The notes under the pieces are model-generated. The model was not told the origin of the DNA. It did not search any database and saw nothing but the letters and a program-made list of their open reading frames with translations. A stretch of DNA of 64,000 bases from Pseudoflavonifractor sp902362925 (lineage in GTDB: Bacteria; Bacillota; Clostridia; Oscillospirales; Oscillospiraceae), in NCBI GenBank assembly GCA_902362925.1, contig CABIYL010000005.1, one strand, 5' to 3'. Below, one piece after another: positions 63,677 through 64,000 of this stretch. The translations under genes were made by a program, and so were the position numbers. Numbering within the stretch: position 1 is the first letter of the stretch; each line of letters opens with the position of its first letter.

Positions 63677-64000
63677 TCAAATTCTCTCCTTTCTGGTGAA
63701 GCAGGAGACGATCTCGATGATGACGGTGACAAAGCACAGGATCATGATGGACACCACGGGGAACAGGGTGCCCCGGGAGCCGTACATGGTGATATTGTTG
63801 AGGCGGTCGGCCCAGACGGGGTAGCTGTTGAGGAAGAACAGGCCCACGCCGAAGGACACGCACAGCACAGCCGCCAGGTTGAGCACCTCGGCCACCTTGT
63901 TGTCCATCAGGGCGTAGAGCACGGCGCACACAACGCCCAGAGCCAGGGCTGCGAACACCACCGTGTCAAAATAGTCGTACACGGCGCCGTAGATGCAGAA
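63677..64000 (-). CDS. Membrane protein, partial (start beyond window)
   Basis: The frame is open to base 64000, so the GTG at 63982 may be internal. Three hydrophobic helices are seen (VVFAALALGVVCAVLYALM, VLNLAAVLCVSFGVGLFFL, FPVVSIMILCFVTVIIEIVS) with a basic C-terminus. No family recognised; it is transcribed with the lipoprotein 2 nt downstream. Confidence 0.65.
   Translation of the reverse strand, partial: FCIYGAVYDYFDTVVFAALALGVVCAVLYALMDNKVAEVLNLAAVLCVSFGVGLFFLNSYPVWADRLNNITMYGSRGTLFPVVSIMILCFVTVIIEIVSCFTRKERI

Overview
The window looks like the chromosome of a GC-rich, anaerobic, gut-type Clostridia member, probably an Oscillospiraceae/Flavonifractor-Lawsonibacter-like organism. This is inferred from strong AGGAGG ribosome sites, TTGACA/TATAAT promoters, single-chain PurL, GlpP antitermination, a SufBC-only Fe-S locus, a 4Fe-4S aldo-keto reductase and the overall gene families. 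No 16S gene is present, so the genus is a guess. Coding is dense on both strands, and most intergenic gaps hold a recognisable promoter, hairpin terminator or RNA element.

Layout. 1-3.4 kb: the end of a restriction/defence locus (helicase-nuclease cut by the window edge, then an AT-rich AlbA_2 gene). 3.5-7.3 kb: an RNA m5U methyltransferase, then an ECF-like sigma factor with an overlapping membrane partner. 7.4-9.5 kb: an NCS2 purine permease behind two tandem guanine-class aptamers and a terminator. 9.6-18.1 kb, leftward: lipoprotein, second RlmD-like methyltransferase, GNAT, LytTR regulator, sensor-less GHKL kinase, two half ABC exporters, GNAT. 18.3-28.1 kb: DUF2284 protein, secA, pgeF, solute-binding lipoprotein, purL. 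28.3-29.7 kb: small membrane protein, orphan OmpR-type regulator, tRNA-Met/Glu/Val. 29.8-33.4 kb: PadR/DUF2812 operon, small membrane proteins, BI-1 protein. 33.5-40.3 kb: FecBCD-type transporter next to a larE-larB-larC-fmdE operon (nickel-pincer cofactor synthesis) with no larA. 40.6-43.6 kb: aldo-keto reductase, amidase, Cys-rich protein, cold-shock protein. 44.1-49.5 kb: glycerol operon (glpP, two flavoproteins, DUF1667, glpK). 49.6-52.7 kb: SprT-like protein, sufCB, ferritin-like protein. 52.9-64 kb: lipoprotein, zapA, U32 peptidase, dut-maf-mreC-mreD-mrdA-lipoprotein operon, tRNA-Gly, and a lipoprotein with a truncated membrane gene.

How it fits together. Several units read as complete regulatory circuits. 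The purine permease has promoter, two aptamers and a terminator whose 5' arm lies inside the second aptamer. The PadR operon has two palindromes around its own -10. The ABC exporter genes are preceded by two 10-bp direct repeats 21 bp apart, fitting the upstream LytTR regulator. GlpP precedes a terminator in the leader of the glycerol genes. The lar operon begins with a structured leader containing a terminator and a competing hairpin.

The most promising items for new biology are the tandem guanine riboswitch with an apparent ligand-ON architecture, and the lar/fmdE/metal-transporter region with its two unexplained structured leaders and missing racemase.
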